Shown here piece by piece: positions 23,685-31,781 of a stretch of 59,561 bases of DNA (the first letter of the stretch is position 1; every line of letters starts with the position of its first letter). The stretch lies in the NCBI GenBank assembly GCA_947589545.1, contig CANQBA010000018.1, forward strand, positions 1 to 59,561, given 5' to 3'. Made by a program: the position numbers and the translations under genes. The notes beneath the pieces were generated by a model, which made no database searches, was not told the origin of the DNA, and saw only the letters and a program-made list of their open reading frames with translations. Origin of the DNA: an uncultured Oscillospiraceae bacterium. Lineage in GTDB: Bacteria > Bacillota > Clostridia > Oscillospirales > Oscillospiraceae.

Positions 23685-24992
23685 ATGTGGTTTGACGAGG
23701 CGGTGCTCTATCAGATATACCCCCTGGGTCTTTGCGGAGCGCCGGAGGAAAACGACGGGGTGAGGACGCCCCGGATCTTGAAATTGCTGGACTTTGTGGA
23801 GCACATCAAAAGGCTGGGCGCCACGGCGGTGCTTTTGAACCCGGTGTTTGAGAGCGACCGCCACGGCTACGACACCAGGGATTATTTCACCGTGGACAGC
23901 CGTCTGGGCGGGGATGAGGAGCTGAGGCGCGTCTGCGACGCTTTTCATGAGGCCGGCCTCAGGGTGATGTTCGACGCGGTGCTCAACCACGTGGGCCGGG
24001 GCTTCTGGGCCTTCCGGGACGTGCTGGAAAAGCGCTGGGACAGCCCCTATAAGGACTGGTTCCACATCGATTTCGGCGGCAATTCGGCCTATAACGACGG
24101 CTTCTGGTACAAGTGCTGGGAGGGCGCTCAGGAGCTTCCCGAGCTCAATCTGTGGAACAACGACGTGGTGGAGCACCAATTCGCCGCCATCCGCGGCTGG
24201 GTGGACAAATTCGGCGTCGACGGCCTCAGGCTGGACGTGGCCTACTGCCTGCCCCAGGAGTACTTAAAGCGTTTGCGCGGGTTTGCCAACACCCTGAAGC
24301 CGGACTTCGTCCTGATGGGCGAGACGCTCCACGGGGACTACAACCGGTGGATGAGCGACGGGATGTGTCACGCGGTGACCAATTATGAGTGCTACAAGGG
24401 CCTGTGGTCCAGCCTCAACGATATGAACCTCTTTGAGATCGGCCACTCCCTGGCCCGCCAGTTCGGGCCGGAGCCCTGGACGCTCTATAAGGGCCGCCAT
24501 CTGCTGAGCTTCCTGGACAACCACGACGTGGAGCGCATCGCCAGCAAGCTCCGGGACAAGAAGCAGCTGCCCGCCGCCTGGGGCCTGGTGTTCGGGATGC
24601 CGGGCGTGCCGGCCGTCTATTACGGCAGCGAGTGGGGGCTGGAGGGGCACAAATCCGGCGGCGACCGGGAGCTCCGGCCCGCCCTCCAAAAGCCGGAATG
24701 GAACGGCCTTACCGATTTTATCGCGAAGCTGGCCGAAGCCAGGAAGGCGAGTCCCGCGCTTTTGTGGGGCGCTTATCGGAATTTGCAGATCCAGAATAAA
24801 TTCCTGGTTTTCGAGCGGGAGACGGGGGGCGAACGTGTCATCGTGGCCGTCAACGCCTCCCTGGAGCCCCAGTGGGCGCATTTTGACGCCCGGGCCGGCC
24901 GTGGCGTGGATCTGATCACCGGGGAGCCCCACGATTTCGGCGGCGGCAGTGAGCTGGCGCCGTATTCCGTGTACTTCTGGAAAACCGAATGA
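23685..24992 (+). CDS. GH13 alpha-amylase-family glycoside hydrolase
   Basis: 435-residue enzyme with the four conserved GH13 regions: DAVLNHVG, GLRLDVAY (nucleophile Asp), LMGETL (acid/base Glu) and FLDNHDVER (stabilising Asp). The TIM barrel is followed by a short C-terminal beta domain. There is no signal peptide, so it probably acts on intracellular malto-oligosaccharides or related alpha-glucans; the exact specificity (cyclomaltodextrinase, neopullulanase or amylosucrase-like) cannot be read from sequence. A strong TAGGAGG precedes ATG 23685. Its stop overlaps the ATPase gene (ATGA), suggesting one transcript. Confidence 0.93.
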   Translation: MWFDEAVLYQIYPLGLCGAPEENDGVRTPRILKLLDFVEHIKRLGATAVLLNPVFESDRHGYDTRDYFTVDSRLGGDEELRRVCDAFHEAGLRVMFDAVLNHVGRGFWAFRDVLEKRWDSPYKDWFHIDFGGNSAYNDGFWYKCWEGAQELPELNLWNNDVVEHQFAAIRGWVDKFGVDGLRLDVAYCLPQEYLKRLRGFANTLKPDFVLMGETLHGDYNRWMSDGMCHAVTNYECYKGLWSSLNDMNLFEIGHSLARQFGPEPWTLYKGRHLLSFLDNHDVERIASKLRDKKQLPAAWGLVFGMPGVPAVYYGSEWGLEGHKSGGDRELRPALQKPEWNGLTDFIAKLAEARKASPALLWGAYRNLQIQNKFLVFERETGGERVIVAVNASLEPQWAHFDARAGRGVDLITGEPHDFGGGSELAPYSVYFWKTE

Positions 24993-25741
24993 AGGAGAGC
25001 GGGGAAGGACGCGTGGCCGGGTACGGCCAGGCAAGCGGGCTCTTTCTGCGGGGATTCCAAATCGACTGGAGCCGGATCCTGGAGGGGGACTATCTGCGGG
25101 AGATCGAGACGGTGCGGAAGCTGGACAGACTTCTCTTCCACAAGCCCGTCACCGTCTTCACCGGGGAGAACGGCACCGGCAAGTCCACGATCCTGGAGGC
25201 CATCGCTGTGGCCGCCGGGTTCAACCCGGAGGGCGGTTCCCGGAATTACCGCTTTTCCACCTACGATTCCCACTCCGGCTTGTGCGACGCCATACGGCTC
25301 ATACGGGGGAGCCGCCGGGAGGTGTGGGGGTATTTTCTCCGGGCCGAGAGCTTCTACAACGTGGCCACCAAGGAGACGGACTATGCAAGGCCCGGGGACG
25401 AGCTTCTGCACGAGAAGTCCCACGGGGAGAGCTTCCTCTCGGTGGTGCAGAGGTTCATTGAGCCCAACGGGCTGTACCTGCTGGACGAACCGGAGGCCGC
25501 CCTGTCCCCGCAGATGCAGCTGACGGTGCTGGCGGAGATCTGCGCCTGCGCCGAAAGAGGCGCGCAGTTCCTCATCGCCACCCACTCGCCGATCCTGCTG
25601 GGGATCCCGGACGCGGAGATCCTGTCCTTCGACGGGGGAGAGATCCACCCCTGCGCCTACGAGGACACCCAGGTCTATCAGATCGTGAAGCTGTTCGTCA
25701 CGGACAGAAGAAGGATCCTGAAAAATCTGCTGGAGGAATAA
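24989..25741 (+). CDS. ABC/AAA-type ATP-binding protein (AAA_21-like)
   Basis: 250-residue soluble ATPase resembling SMC/OLD-like ABC ATPases without a membrane partner. It has Walker A GENGTGKST (about residues 54-62), a signature-like stretch KSHGESFLSVVQRF, Walker B GLYLLDEPEAALSP and a switch histidine in FLIATHSPILLG. It overlaps the GH13 gene by four bases. Stand-alone proteins of this type are common in Firmicutes and mostly uncharacterised; a defence or DNA-related role is sometimes suggested, but nothing here proves it. Confidence 0.88.
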   Translation: MKESGEGRVAGYGQASGLFLRGFQIDWSRILEGDYLREIETVRKLDRLLFHKPVTVFTGENGTGKSTILEAIAVAAGFNPEGGSRNYRFSTYDSHSGLCDAIRLIRGSRREVWGYFLRAESFYNVATKETDYARPGDELLHEKSHGESFLSVVQRFIEPNGLYLLDEPEAALSPQMQLTVLAEICACAERGAQFLIATHSPILLGIPDAEILSFDGGEIHPCAYEDTQVYQIVKLFVTDRRRILKNLLEE

Positions 25742-25749
25742 GGGCAAAA

Positions 25750-25781
25750 AAGGATGGCGCGGCCTCGGCCGCGCCATCCTT
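25750..25781. terminator. bidirectional terminator between the ATPase gene and asd
   Basis: A perfect 15-bp stem AAGGATGGCGCGGCC/GGCCGCGCCATCCTT with a two-base core, with A-rich sequence on the left and CAATTTT on the right, serves both converging genes. Confidence 0.85.
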
Positions 25782-25801
25782 CAATTTTATGAGGTATTCG
25801 A

Positions 25802-26884
25802 TCAGTCCATATACCCCTGGGCGCAGAGGAGCTCCGCCAGGAGAATAGCTCCGCCGGCGGCCCCGCGCAGGGTGTTGTGGGAGAGGCAGACAAATTTGTA
25901 GTCGTACTGGGTGTCCTCCCTGAGACGGCCCACGCTGACGGCCATGCCGTTTTCCAGATTCCGGTCCAGCTTTGTCTGGGGCCGGTTCTCCTCCTCGAAG
26001 TAGTGGATGAACTGTTTGGGGGCGGAGGGGAGGGCCAGGGCCTGGGGCAGGGCGGAGAAGGAGGCCCAGCGCGCTTTGATCTCCTCCACGGTGGGCTTTT
26101 TGGCGAAGCTGGCGAATACGGCGGCCATGTGGCCGTCGGAGCAGGCCACCCGGAAGCACTGGGCGGTGATGGAGGGGCTCTCGGCCTTGACGATCTGTCC
26201 GTTCTCCACACGGCCCCACAGCTTCAGGGGCTCCTGCTCGCTCTTCTCCTCCTCGCCGCCGATGAAGGGGATCACGTTGTCCACAATGTCGGGGAACGTC
26301 TCGAAGGTCTTGCCCGCGCCGGAGATGGCCTGATAGGTGCAGACCAAGGCACGGGTCAGGCCGAATTCGTCCTTTAAGGGATGGAGGGCCGGGACGTAGC
26401 TCTGCAGGGAGCAGTTGGATTTCACGGCGATGAAGCCCCGTTTTGTACCAAGGCGGGCGCGCTGGAAGGGGATGACCTCCAGATGCTCCGGGTTGATCTC
26501 CGGCACCACCATGGGCACGTCGGGGGTCCAGCGGTGGGCGGAGTTGTTGGAGACGACGGGGCACTCCCGCTTGGCGTACGCCTCCTCCAGGGCCTTGATC
26601 TCCTCCTTCTTCATATCCACGGCGGAGAAGACGAAGTCCACGTGGGCGGCAATGGCGTCGATGTCCGTCTCGGCGCACTTGACCACCAGCTTTTTGGCGC
26701 AGTCGGGCACAGGCGCTTGCATGAGCCACCGGCCGCTGACGGCCTCCTCGTAGGGCTTGCCGGCGCTGCGGGCGCTGGCGGCCACCTCCGTGAGCTCAAA
26801 CCAGGGGTGGTTGGCGATCAGCGTCACAAAGCGCTGGCCCACCATGCCCGTGGCGCCGATAACGCCCACCTTGTATTTTTTCAT
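25802..26884 (-). CDS. asd: aspartate-semialdehyde dehydrogenase
   Basis: 360-residue enzyme reducing beta-aspartyl phosphate to aspartate semialdehyde, the branch point for lysine/DAP, threonine and methionine. The N-terminal Rossmann motif GVIGATGMVGQRF and the active-site cysteine C158 in KSNCSLQ mark the archaeal/fungal-type ASADH subfamily, which is also found in many Clostridia. ATG at 26884 follows GGAGGG; the longer in-frame extension to 26926 lacks support. The gene stands alone and is divergent from the SpoIID-like gene. I see no lysine riboswitch in the upstream gap. Confidence 0.95.
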   Translation of the reverse strand: MKKYKVGVIGATGMVGQRFVTLIANHPWFELTEVAASARSAGKPYEEAVSGRWLMQAPVPDCAKKLVVKCAETDIDAIAAHVDFVFSAVDMKKEEIKALEEAYAKRECPVVSNNSAHRWTPDVPMVVPEINPEHLEVIPFQRARLGTKRGFIAVKSNCSLQSYVPALHPLKDEFGLTRALVCTYQAISGAGKTFETFPDIVDNVIPFIGGEEEKSEQEPLKLWGRVENGQIVKAESPSITAQCFRVACSDGHMAAVFASFAKKPTVEEIKARWASFSALPQALALPSAPKQFIHYFEEENRPQTKLDRNLENGMAVSVGRLREDTQYDYKFVCLSHNTLRGAAGGAILLAELLCAQGYMD

Positions 26885-27164
26885 AAAAATTCCCTCCATT
26901 TCCAAGGCTTTGAGAAAAAGAAACAAAATAGTTACAGAAAAACGCGAAAAGGTGTAGCCAAAACGGGAAAGATGTTGTATAATAGGGTTTACATAAGAAT
27001 AGATAACAGTATGCGTTCCGGCTTTTTGTTATGCTAACACAAAACCGGCTTGCCTGTCAACGGCGAATTGACGCAAAATCGGGGCAAATCTACGGCGTTG
27101 GCGTGTTAAATCGCCATTGTGTCCGTGGAAAAAAGTTTGCTTTCCCTGAATTTGGAGGACTCCG

Positions 27165-28898
27165 ATGAGATTTGGAAGAAAAACCGCTCTATTTCTGGCG
27201 CTGGCGCTTTTGCTGGCGGCGGCGCTGATCCCCGCGTCCCCCCGGGCGGAGGCGTCGTACACGCCGCCCTACACCACCGTGCGGATCGGGATCTATACAT
27301 ACAACGGCAGCGGAAGTCCCAGTGAGAAGACCTTCACCTCGTCCAACCTCCAGAACGTGCCGGGCTGCGGCTACGGCTACCGGCTGGGGTACTTTGACGA
27401 GAACAGGAGCTTTGTGGATATCGGCGCCTCCATCACGGACACCGACAAGATCACCGCCACCATGGACAAGAACATGGTCTATGACGCCGGCTCCAGACGG
27501 TATATCCCCCTGGAGGAGGGGAGCGGCGGCGTCGTGCTGGGGTGCTTCCACCTGACGGTGGCCGCGGGCATCGAGGATTTTGCCACAGCCGCCCAGCAGG
27601 CCGCCCAGTACCCGGACGGTTTCGTGCGGTATGAAAACGGCATGTTCATGGTGCTGAAGGGGCAGTATACCTCCTCCGCATCCGCCAGGGACGCCGCCGG
27701 CGCGGAGGGCCTGTCCGTGGACAGCGGCAGTCCCTACACCGTGACGGTGGTGGAGACCGGCACCAACCGGATCCTCTTTGAGTTCGACTGCGGCACGGAA
27801 AAATCCATCGGCATCATGCCCATCGCGCCGGAGGGCGTCAAGGCCCAGACGTACCATAGGGACTGCCAGTATTACGGCGGCTTCTCCTTCCTGCGCAACA
27901 CGGGGGACAAGCTGACCACCGTGAATTATGTGGACGTGGAGGACTACGTCAAGGGCGTCGTCCCCTGGGAGATGAGCGCCAGCTGGCCCCTGGAGGCGTT
28001 GAAGGCCCAGGCCATCACCGCCAGGACGTATCTGATGGCCAATCTCACCAAGCACCGCGCCCTGGGCTTCGACATCTGCAACACCGCCGAGTGCCAGGCC
28101 TATCACGGCAACCAGCGGGCCAACGCCAACTCCGATATGGCCGTGGATCAGACGGCGGGGCAGTATCTGACCTATCAGGGGGCCCTGTGCGAGACGTATT
28201 ATATGTCCTCCGACGGCGGGGCCACGGAAAACAGCGAGAACGTGTGGACGGAGGCAATCCCCTATCTGCGGGGCGTCGCCGACCCCTACGAGAAGAACAT
28301 CGAGAGCATCCCCTCCCAGTACCGTTACACCGTCAGCTATACGCCCTCCCAGCTGGCCCAGAGGCTCCGGGACCGGGGCAGCAACTGCTCGGATATCGCC
28401 TCCATCCGTATGACCTTTACGGAGGTGGGGAACGTGAGGACCATCACCTTCACGGATACCCGGGGCAGGAACTTCACCTTCAGCAAATCGGATACACGCG
28501 GCGTCACCGGCTGCCGCTCCCAGCGGTTCGCCGTCAACGGCCTGGGCCCCGTCCAGAGCGAGGGCTTTTACATCAACGATCAGACCGTGGACTCCCTGGG
28601 CGGCCTCTACGTCTTGGGCGCGGGCGGCGTGGACGTGCTCCCCTCCGGGGATCTCTACGCCATCACCGGCGCGGGGGAGATCGGCAAGGTGGGGGACGGC
28701 GCCGTGGACGCCAACGCCTCCGTGGGGCCCAACGCCTCCGGGAAGTTTGTATTTTCCGGCACCGGCTGGGGCCATAATGTGGGCATGAGCCAGTGGGGCG
28801 CGTACTCCATGGCGCTCAATTACGGAATGACTTGCGAGGAGATCCTGAGCTTTTACTACACCGGCACCCAGGTGACAAGCACAGGCGTGACATATTGA
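27165..28898 (+). CDS. SpoIID/LytB-domain protein, secreted peptidoglycan-acting
   Basis: 577 residues with a Sec signal peptide (residues 1-29, FGRKTALFLALALLLAAALIPA...RAEA). Residues about 35-205 contain two segments resembling SPOR-type glycan binding. The SpoIID domain follows from residue 255: VKGVVPWEMSASWPLEALKAQAITARTYL, with E269 matching the catalytic glutamate of B. subtilis SpoIID, and the C-terminal GWGHNVGMSQWGAYSMA motif. SpoIID is a lytic transglycosylase acting on glycans that lack peptide stems. This longer version may act in spore or vegetative wall remodelling. TTTGGAGG precedes the ATG. A TATAAT at 26978-26983 may start a ~180-nt leader. Confidence 0.9.
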   Translation: MRFGRKTALFLALALLLAAALIPASPRAEASYTPPYTTVRIGIYTYNGSGSPSEKTFTSSNLQNVPGCGYGYRLGYFDENRSFVDIGASITDTDKITATMDKNMVYDAGSRRYIPLEEGSGGVVLGCFHLTVAAGIEDFATAAQQAAQYPDGFVRYENGMFMVLKGQYTSSASARDAAGAEGLSVDSGSPYTVTVVETGTNRILFEFDCGTEKSIGIMPIAPEGVKAQTYHRDCQYYGGFSFLRNTGDKLTTVNYVDVEDYVKGVVPWEMSASWPLEALKAQAITARTYLMANLTKHRALGFDICNTAECQAYHGNQRANANSDMAVDQTAGQYLTYQGALCETYYMSSDGGATENSENVWTEAIPYLRGVADPYEKNIESIPSQYRYTVSYTPSQLAQRLRDRGSNCSDIASIRMTFTEVGNVRTITFTDTRGRNFTFSKSDTRGVTGCRSQRFAVNGLGPVQSEGFYINDQTVDSLGGLYVLGAGGVDVLPSGDLYAITGAGEIGKVGDGAVDANASVGPNASGKFVFSGTGWGHNVGMSQWGAYSMALNYGMTCEEILSFYYTGTQVTSTGVTY

Positions 28899-28901
28899 AC
28901 C

Positions 28902-29957
28902 ATGAAGACTTCGGATTTTTATTATGACCTCCCCCGTGAGCTGATCGCCCAGACGCCCCTGGAAAAGCGGGACGCCTCCCGGCTCATGCTCCTGGATAAA
29001 ACAACAGGGAAGACGGAGCACCGGCATTTTTACGAGCTCCCCGGCCTTCTGCGGGCGGGGGACTGCCTGGTGCTGAACGACTCCCGCGTCCTGCCGGCGC
29101 GGCTGTTCGGACGCCGCCCCACCGGCGGCGCGGTGGAGGTGCTTCTGCTGAACGACAAGGGCGAGCGGTGCTGGGAGTGCCTGGTGCGGCCAGGCAAAAA
29201 GGCCAGGCCCGGGGACCGGCTCATTTTTGGAAACAGTGAGCTGGAGGCCCAGATCCTGGAGGTGCTGGAGGGCGGCAACCGCCTCATCCGCTTTGACTAC
29301 CAGGGCATCTTCCTGGAGACGCTGGAGCGCCTGGGCCGTATGCCCCTGCCGCCCTATATCCACGAGGAGCTCCGCGACGCCGAGCGGTATCAGACCGTGT
29401 ACTCCCGCGAGCCCGGCTCCGCCGCCGCCCCCACGGCGGGCCTCCACTTCACGCCGGAGCTCCTGGACGAGATCCGGGCAAAGGGCGTGGAGACCGCCTT
29501 CGTCACCCTCCATGTGGGTCTGGGTACCTTCCGCCCGGTGAAGGAGGAGAACGTGGAAAGCCACGACATGCACGCGGAATTCTGCGTGATCCCCGAATCC
29601 GCCGCCCAAACCGTCAATGCCGCGAAGGAGCGGGGCGGGCGCGTCGTCTGCGTGGGGACTACGTCCCTGCGGACGGTGGAATCCTTCGCCGACGAGCGCG
29701 GGTTTTTGAAGCCCGCCTCCGGCTGGACGGATATTTTCATCTACCCGGGCTACCGCTTCAAATGCGTGGACGCCCTGATCACCAACTTCCACCTCCCCGA
29801 AAGCACCCTGGTGATGCTCGTCTCCGCCCTTGCCGGCCGGGAGCACATCCTCAACGCCTACGCCGAGGCTGTGCGGGAAAAATACCGCTTTTTCTCCTTC
29901 GGGGATGCGATGTTCATAGCAAGCGGGATCGACGATTCAGTGAAAACAGAAAAATGA
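28902..29957 (+). CDS. queA: tRNA preQ1(34) S-adenosylmethionine ribosyltransferase-isomerase
   Basis: 351-residue QueA, which transfers the ribose of SAM to preQ1-modified tRNA to give epoxyqueuosine. The start [29 protein letters not shown] and the motifs [27 protein letters not shown] and [16 protein letters not shown] are diagnostic. Only 3 bp separate it from the SpoIID-like stop and its own ribosome binding site is poor, so translation is probably coupled. tgt, a common partner, is not next door. A terminator follows at 29964. Confidence 0.96.
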   Translation: MKTSDFYYDLPRELIAQTPLEKRDASRLMLLDKTTGKTEHRHFYELPGLLRAGDCLVLNDSRVLPARLFGRRPTGGAVEVLLLNDKGERCWECLVRPGKKARPGDRLIFGNSELEAQILEVLEGGNRLIRFDYQGIFLETLERLGRMPLPPYIHEELRDAERYQTVYSREPGSAAAPTAGLHFTPELLDEIRAKGVETAFVTLHVGLGTFRPVKEENVESHDMHAEFCVIPESAAQTVNAAKERGGRVVCVGTTSLRTVESFADERGFLKPASGWTDIFIYPGYRFKCVDALITNFHLPESTLVMLVSALAGREHILNAYAEAVREKYRFFSFGDAMFIASGIDDSVKTEK

Positions 29958-29963
29958 GTTAAC

Positions 29964-29994
29964 CAGCGGGGCAAGGGAATTCCTTACCCCGCTG
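29964..29994 (+). terminator. intrinsic terminator after queA
   Basis: CAGCGGGG-AAGG / CCTT-CCCCGCTG stem-loop followed by TTTGTT. Confidence 0.85.
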
Positions 29995-30019
29995 TTTGTT
30001 AAGATATAAACACATTATA

Positions 30020-30047
30020 TTGACATCCGGGTATAATGTGATATAAT
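30020..30047 (+). promoter_or_regulatory. promoter of the RelB/YafQ module
   Basis: A perfect TTGACA (30020-30025) and a perfect TATAAT (30042-30047), 16-bp spacer, 29 bp before the antitoxin ATG. The overlapping AT-rich repeats around the -10 may be the autoregulatory operator, as is usual for RelB. Confidence 0.75.
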
Positions 30048-30076
30048 ATAATAAATGAGGCAAGGAGGGATAAGAC

Positions 30077-30343
30077 ATGGCAAAGGTTTCGACAAGCATT
30101 TCTGTTGATGCCGATGTAAAGGCAAAAGCGCAGGAGCTGTTTGCGGAATTCGGGATGGATCTGTCCACGGCCGTCAATGTGTTCCTGAAGCAGTCGATTT
30201 ACGAAAGGCGGATCCCCTTTACGATCGGGCGGGATGTCCCGAACGAGACGACGCTGAAGGCCATGGGCGATGCGGAAAATGAAGAGAATATGTTCGGCCC
30301 CTTTGACAGTGCGGCAGATATGATGGAGGCCCTCAATGCTTAA
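30077..30343 (+). CDS. RelB/DinJ-family antitoxin
   Basis: 88-residue protein with the ribbon-helix-helix N-terminus of DinJ/RelB (ISVDADVKAKAQELFAEFGMDLSTAVNVFLKQ) and a C-terminal tail that should wrap the toxin. It precedes and overlaps the toxin gene by 8 bp. AGGAGGGATAAGAC lies upstream of the ATG. It neutralises the toxin and represses its own promoter in known systems. Confidence 0.92.
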   Translation: MAKVSTSISVDADVKAKAQELFAEFGMDLSTAVNVFLKQSIYERRIPFTIGRDVPNETTLKAMGDAENEENMFGPFDSAADMMEALNA

Positions 30344-30614
30344 GCTTGAGTTCTCAAGCCAATTCAAGAGGGACTACAAGCTGGCGGTCAAAAGGGGCTG
30401 CGACCCCAAAAAGCTGGAAGAGGTCGTGAGTATCCTCCAGGCCGAAAAGCCGCTGCCCGAGAAATATCGCGACCATGATTTGACCAATTCCAGAGATTAT
30501 AAGGGTATGCGTGAGCGTCACATCGACCCGGACTGGCTTCTGGTCTACAAGGTGTACCGGGATACGCTTATCCTGAGACTGATTCGAACCGGAAGCCACA
30601 GCGATTTGTTTTAA
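30336..30614 (+). CDS. YafQ-family mRNA interferase toxin
   Basis: 92-residue RelE/YafQ-fold toxin. Residues matching the YafQ active site are present: H47 (RDHDL), H62 (RERHIDPDW), D66, W67 and a C-terminal H88 (TGSHSDLF). YafQ cleaves ribosome-bound mRNA. All key residues are retained, so it should be active. Partner of the RelB-like gene just upstream. Confidence 0.92.
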   Translation: MLKLEFSSQFKRDYKLAVKRGCDPKKLEEVVSILQAEKPLPEKYRDHDLTNSRDYKGMRERHIDPDWLLVYKVYRDTLILRLIRTGSHSDLF

Positions 30615-30691
30615 ATGAATGAACAGGTGCAATTTATTCACTTCGCGGTTCACATGACGAACAGCGACGCGATGTTTATTCAATAGAGCAC

Positions 30692-30724
30692 ATAGACCTT
30701 CAAACAGCCGCTTGGGGGTCTATT
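30692..30724 (+). terminator. intrinsic terminator between the two toxin-antitoxin modules
   Basis: ATAGACC/GGGTCTAT stem around a 17-nt loop followed by a T-run (TTTTTG). It separates the YafQ transcript from the next promoter. Confidence 0.65.
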
Positions 30725-30751
30725 TTTGCACAGAATAAAAGACCGGATCTG

Positions 30752-30780
30752 TTGACAAAATAGGTCTATTCCGCTATAAT
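30752..30780 (+). promoter_or_regulatory. consensus sigma-A promoter of the Phd/PIN module
   Basis: TTGACA (30752-30757), 17-bp spacer, TATAAT (30775-30780): a full consensus match, 39 bp before the antitoxin ATG. Confidence 0.85.
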
Positions 30781-30818
30781 AAAAATGACCGAAATTTGAT
30801 GGGAAAGGGGAAATACCC

Positions 30819-31049
30819 ATGACGCAGATCTCAGTATCCGAGCTGAAGACCAACGCCGGAAAATATGTGACCATGGCGAAGGATCAGGATATCCTGATCA
30901 CGAAAAACGGCAAGGTGGTGGCGAAAATCGTGAGCGCCAAACCGGACAAAAAGGCCGCGTGGAACCATTTGACCGAATTATTTAAGGGAATAAGCTTTTC
31001 CGATGAGGAAGTCGAGGCCATGAGAGAGGAGCGGATCCTCGGAAAATGA
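30819..31049 (+). CDS. Phd/YefM-family antitoxin
   Basis: 76-residue antitoxin with the Phd/YefM N-terminus (ISVSELKTNAGKYVTMAKDQDILITKNGKVVAKIVS) that dimerises and binds DNA, and a charged C-terminal tail. GGGAAAGGGG precedes the ATG. It overlaps the toxin start by four bases (ATGA). Confidence 0.92.
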   Translation: MTQISVSELKTNAGKYVTMAKDQDILITKNGKVVAKIVSAKPDKKAAWNHLTELFKGISFSDEEVEAMREERILGK

Positions 31050-31471
31050 AAGTCGTATTTGACACCAACGTGATCCTCGACGCCGCCATGGGAAGGCCGG
31101 GCTCCGAGGACTCACAAGAGCTTATTATGGCGGTCGTCAATGAGGAGATAGCGGGACTTGTCACGGCCAACACCATCACCGATATCCACTATATCGTGAA
31201 AAAGCGGTGCGGGGACGCCACGGCTAGGGAGGTGGTTCAGAACACCCTGTATATTTTTGACGTTATCCCGGTGGACGGGGAGGCATGCTCCATCGCTCTG
31301 GACGAGCCCATGACCGACTACGAGGACGCCGTCCTGGCCGTCTGCGCCGCCAGGGAGGACGCCGACTATATCGTCACCAGGGATCAGGCGTTCCTGACCG
31401 CCCCCGGCCCCGTCCCGCCCATGACCCCCACGGAGCTTTTGCGCATGATCGGGCCGCCGGACGCGCGGTGA
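31046..31471 (+). CDS. PIN-domain toxin (VapC-like)
   Basis: 141-residue PIN-domain ribonuclease. The opening MKVVFDTNVILDAAM carries the first catalytic aspartate (D6). A mid-protein glutamate and the later DYEDAVLAVCAAREDADYIVTRD supply the further acidic residues of the metal site. VapC toxins cut tRNA or rRNA; the target here is unknown. It pairs with the Phd-like antitoxin and directly follows the RelB/YafQ module. Confidence 0.9.
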   Translation: MKVVFDTNVILDAAMGRPGSEDSQELIMAVVNEEIAGLVTANTITDIHYIVKKRCGDATAREVVQNTLYIFDVIPVDGEACSIALDEPMTDYEDAVLAVCAAREDADYIVTRDQAFLTAPGPVPPMTPTELLRMIGPPDAR

Positions 31472-31496
31472 GAATATGGACGCGGTGACGTTAGAT

Positions 31497-31691
31497 CGTC
31501 AAAAAACTCAAATTCGATATTTTTTCCGGCGACATGTGCGTCGGAAAAAATCCCTTTTGTCACGCAAGTGTGCGGGCCATGCCCGTGCGCGCGGCGGGAC
31601 GGCAGGGAGAAATTACTGAATTTTGCGAAATTCAGTAATTTCTCCCGCACGTTCCCCTTGTCGGAAAAAGCCCGTCCGGGCTTTTTCGACA
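31497..31691 (+). repeat. copy C of the four-hairpin repeat
   Basis: Inverted ends CGTCAAAAAA and TTTTTCGACA. Hairpins: TTTTTTCCGGCGAC/GTCGGAAAAAA (31520-31550); GTCACGC...GCGGGAC with a nested CGGGC/GCCCG stem (31559-31600); a perfect 17-bp GAGAAATTACTGAATTT/AAATTCAGTAATTTCTC (31607-31644); and AAAAAGCCCG/CGGGCTTTTT (31665-31686). It lies between the PIN toxin gene and the fhs promoter and contains no gene. Confidence 0.88.
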
Positions 31692-31705
31692 GTCTCGTGA
31701 TAGTG

Positions 31706-31734
31706 TTGACTATCGCGCCCTTTTTTGATAGAAT
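31706..31734 (+). promoter_or_regulatory. promoter of fhs
   Basis: TTGACT (31706-31711), 17-bp spacer, TAGAAT (31729-31734), 48 bp before the fhs ATG and immediately after repeat copy C. Confidence 0.7.
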
Positions 31735-31781
31735 ACGGCGTAAGGAACACTCTTTCTATGACCAAAGGAGCGGAGGATAAA

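Noticed and set aside
26885-27164. Possible lysine riboswitch or T-box upstream of asd
   Set aside because: A CCGG-TTTTGT/ACAAAA-CCGG hairpin exists, but no conserved riboswitch core or T-box sequence is visible on the asd strand.
27189-29846. An 885-codon minus-strand open frame across the SpoIID-like and queA genes
   Set aside because: Antisense shadow of two well-recognised genes with no family features.
31472-31781. Possible THF riboswitch upstream of fhs
   Set aside because: The structured stretch is the dispersed four-hairpin repeat, also found beside unrelated genes; the real promoter comes after it.
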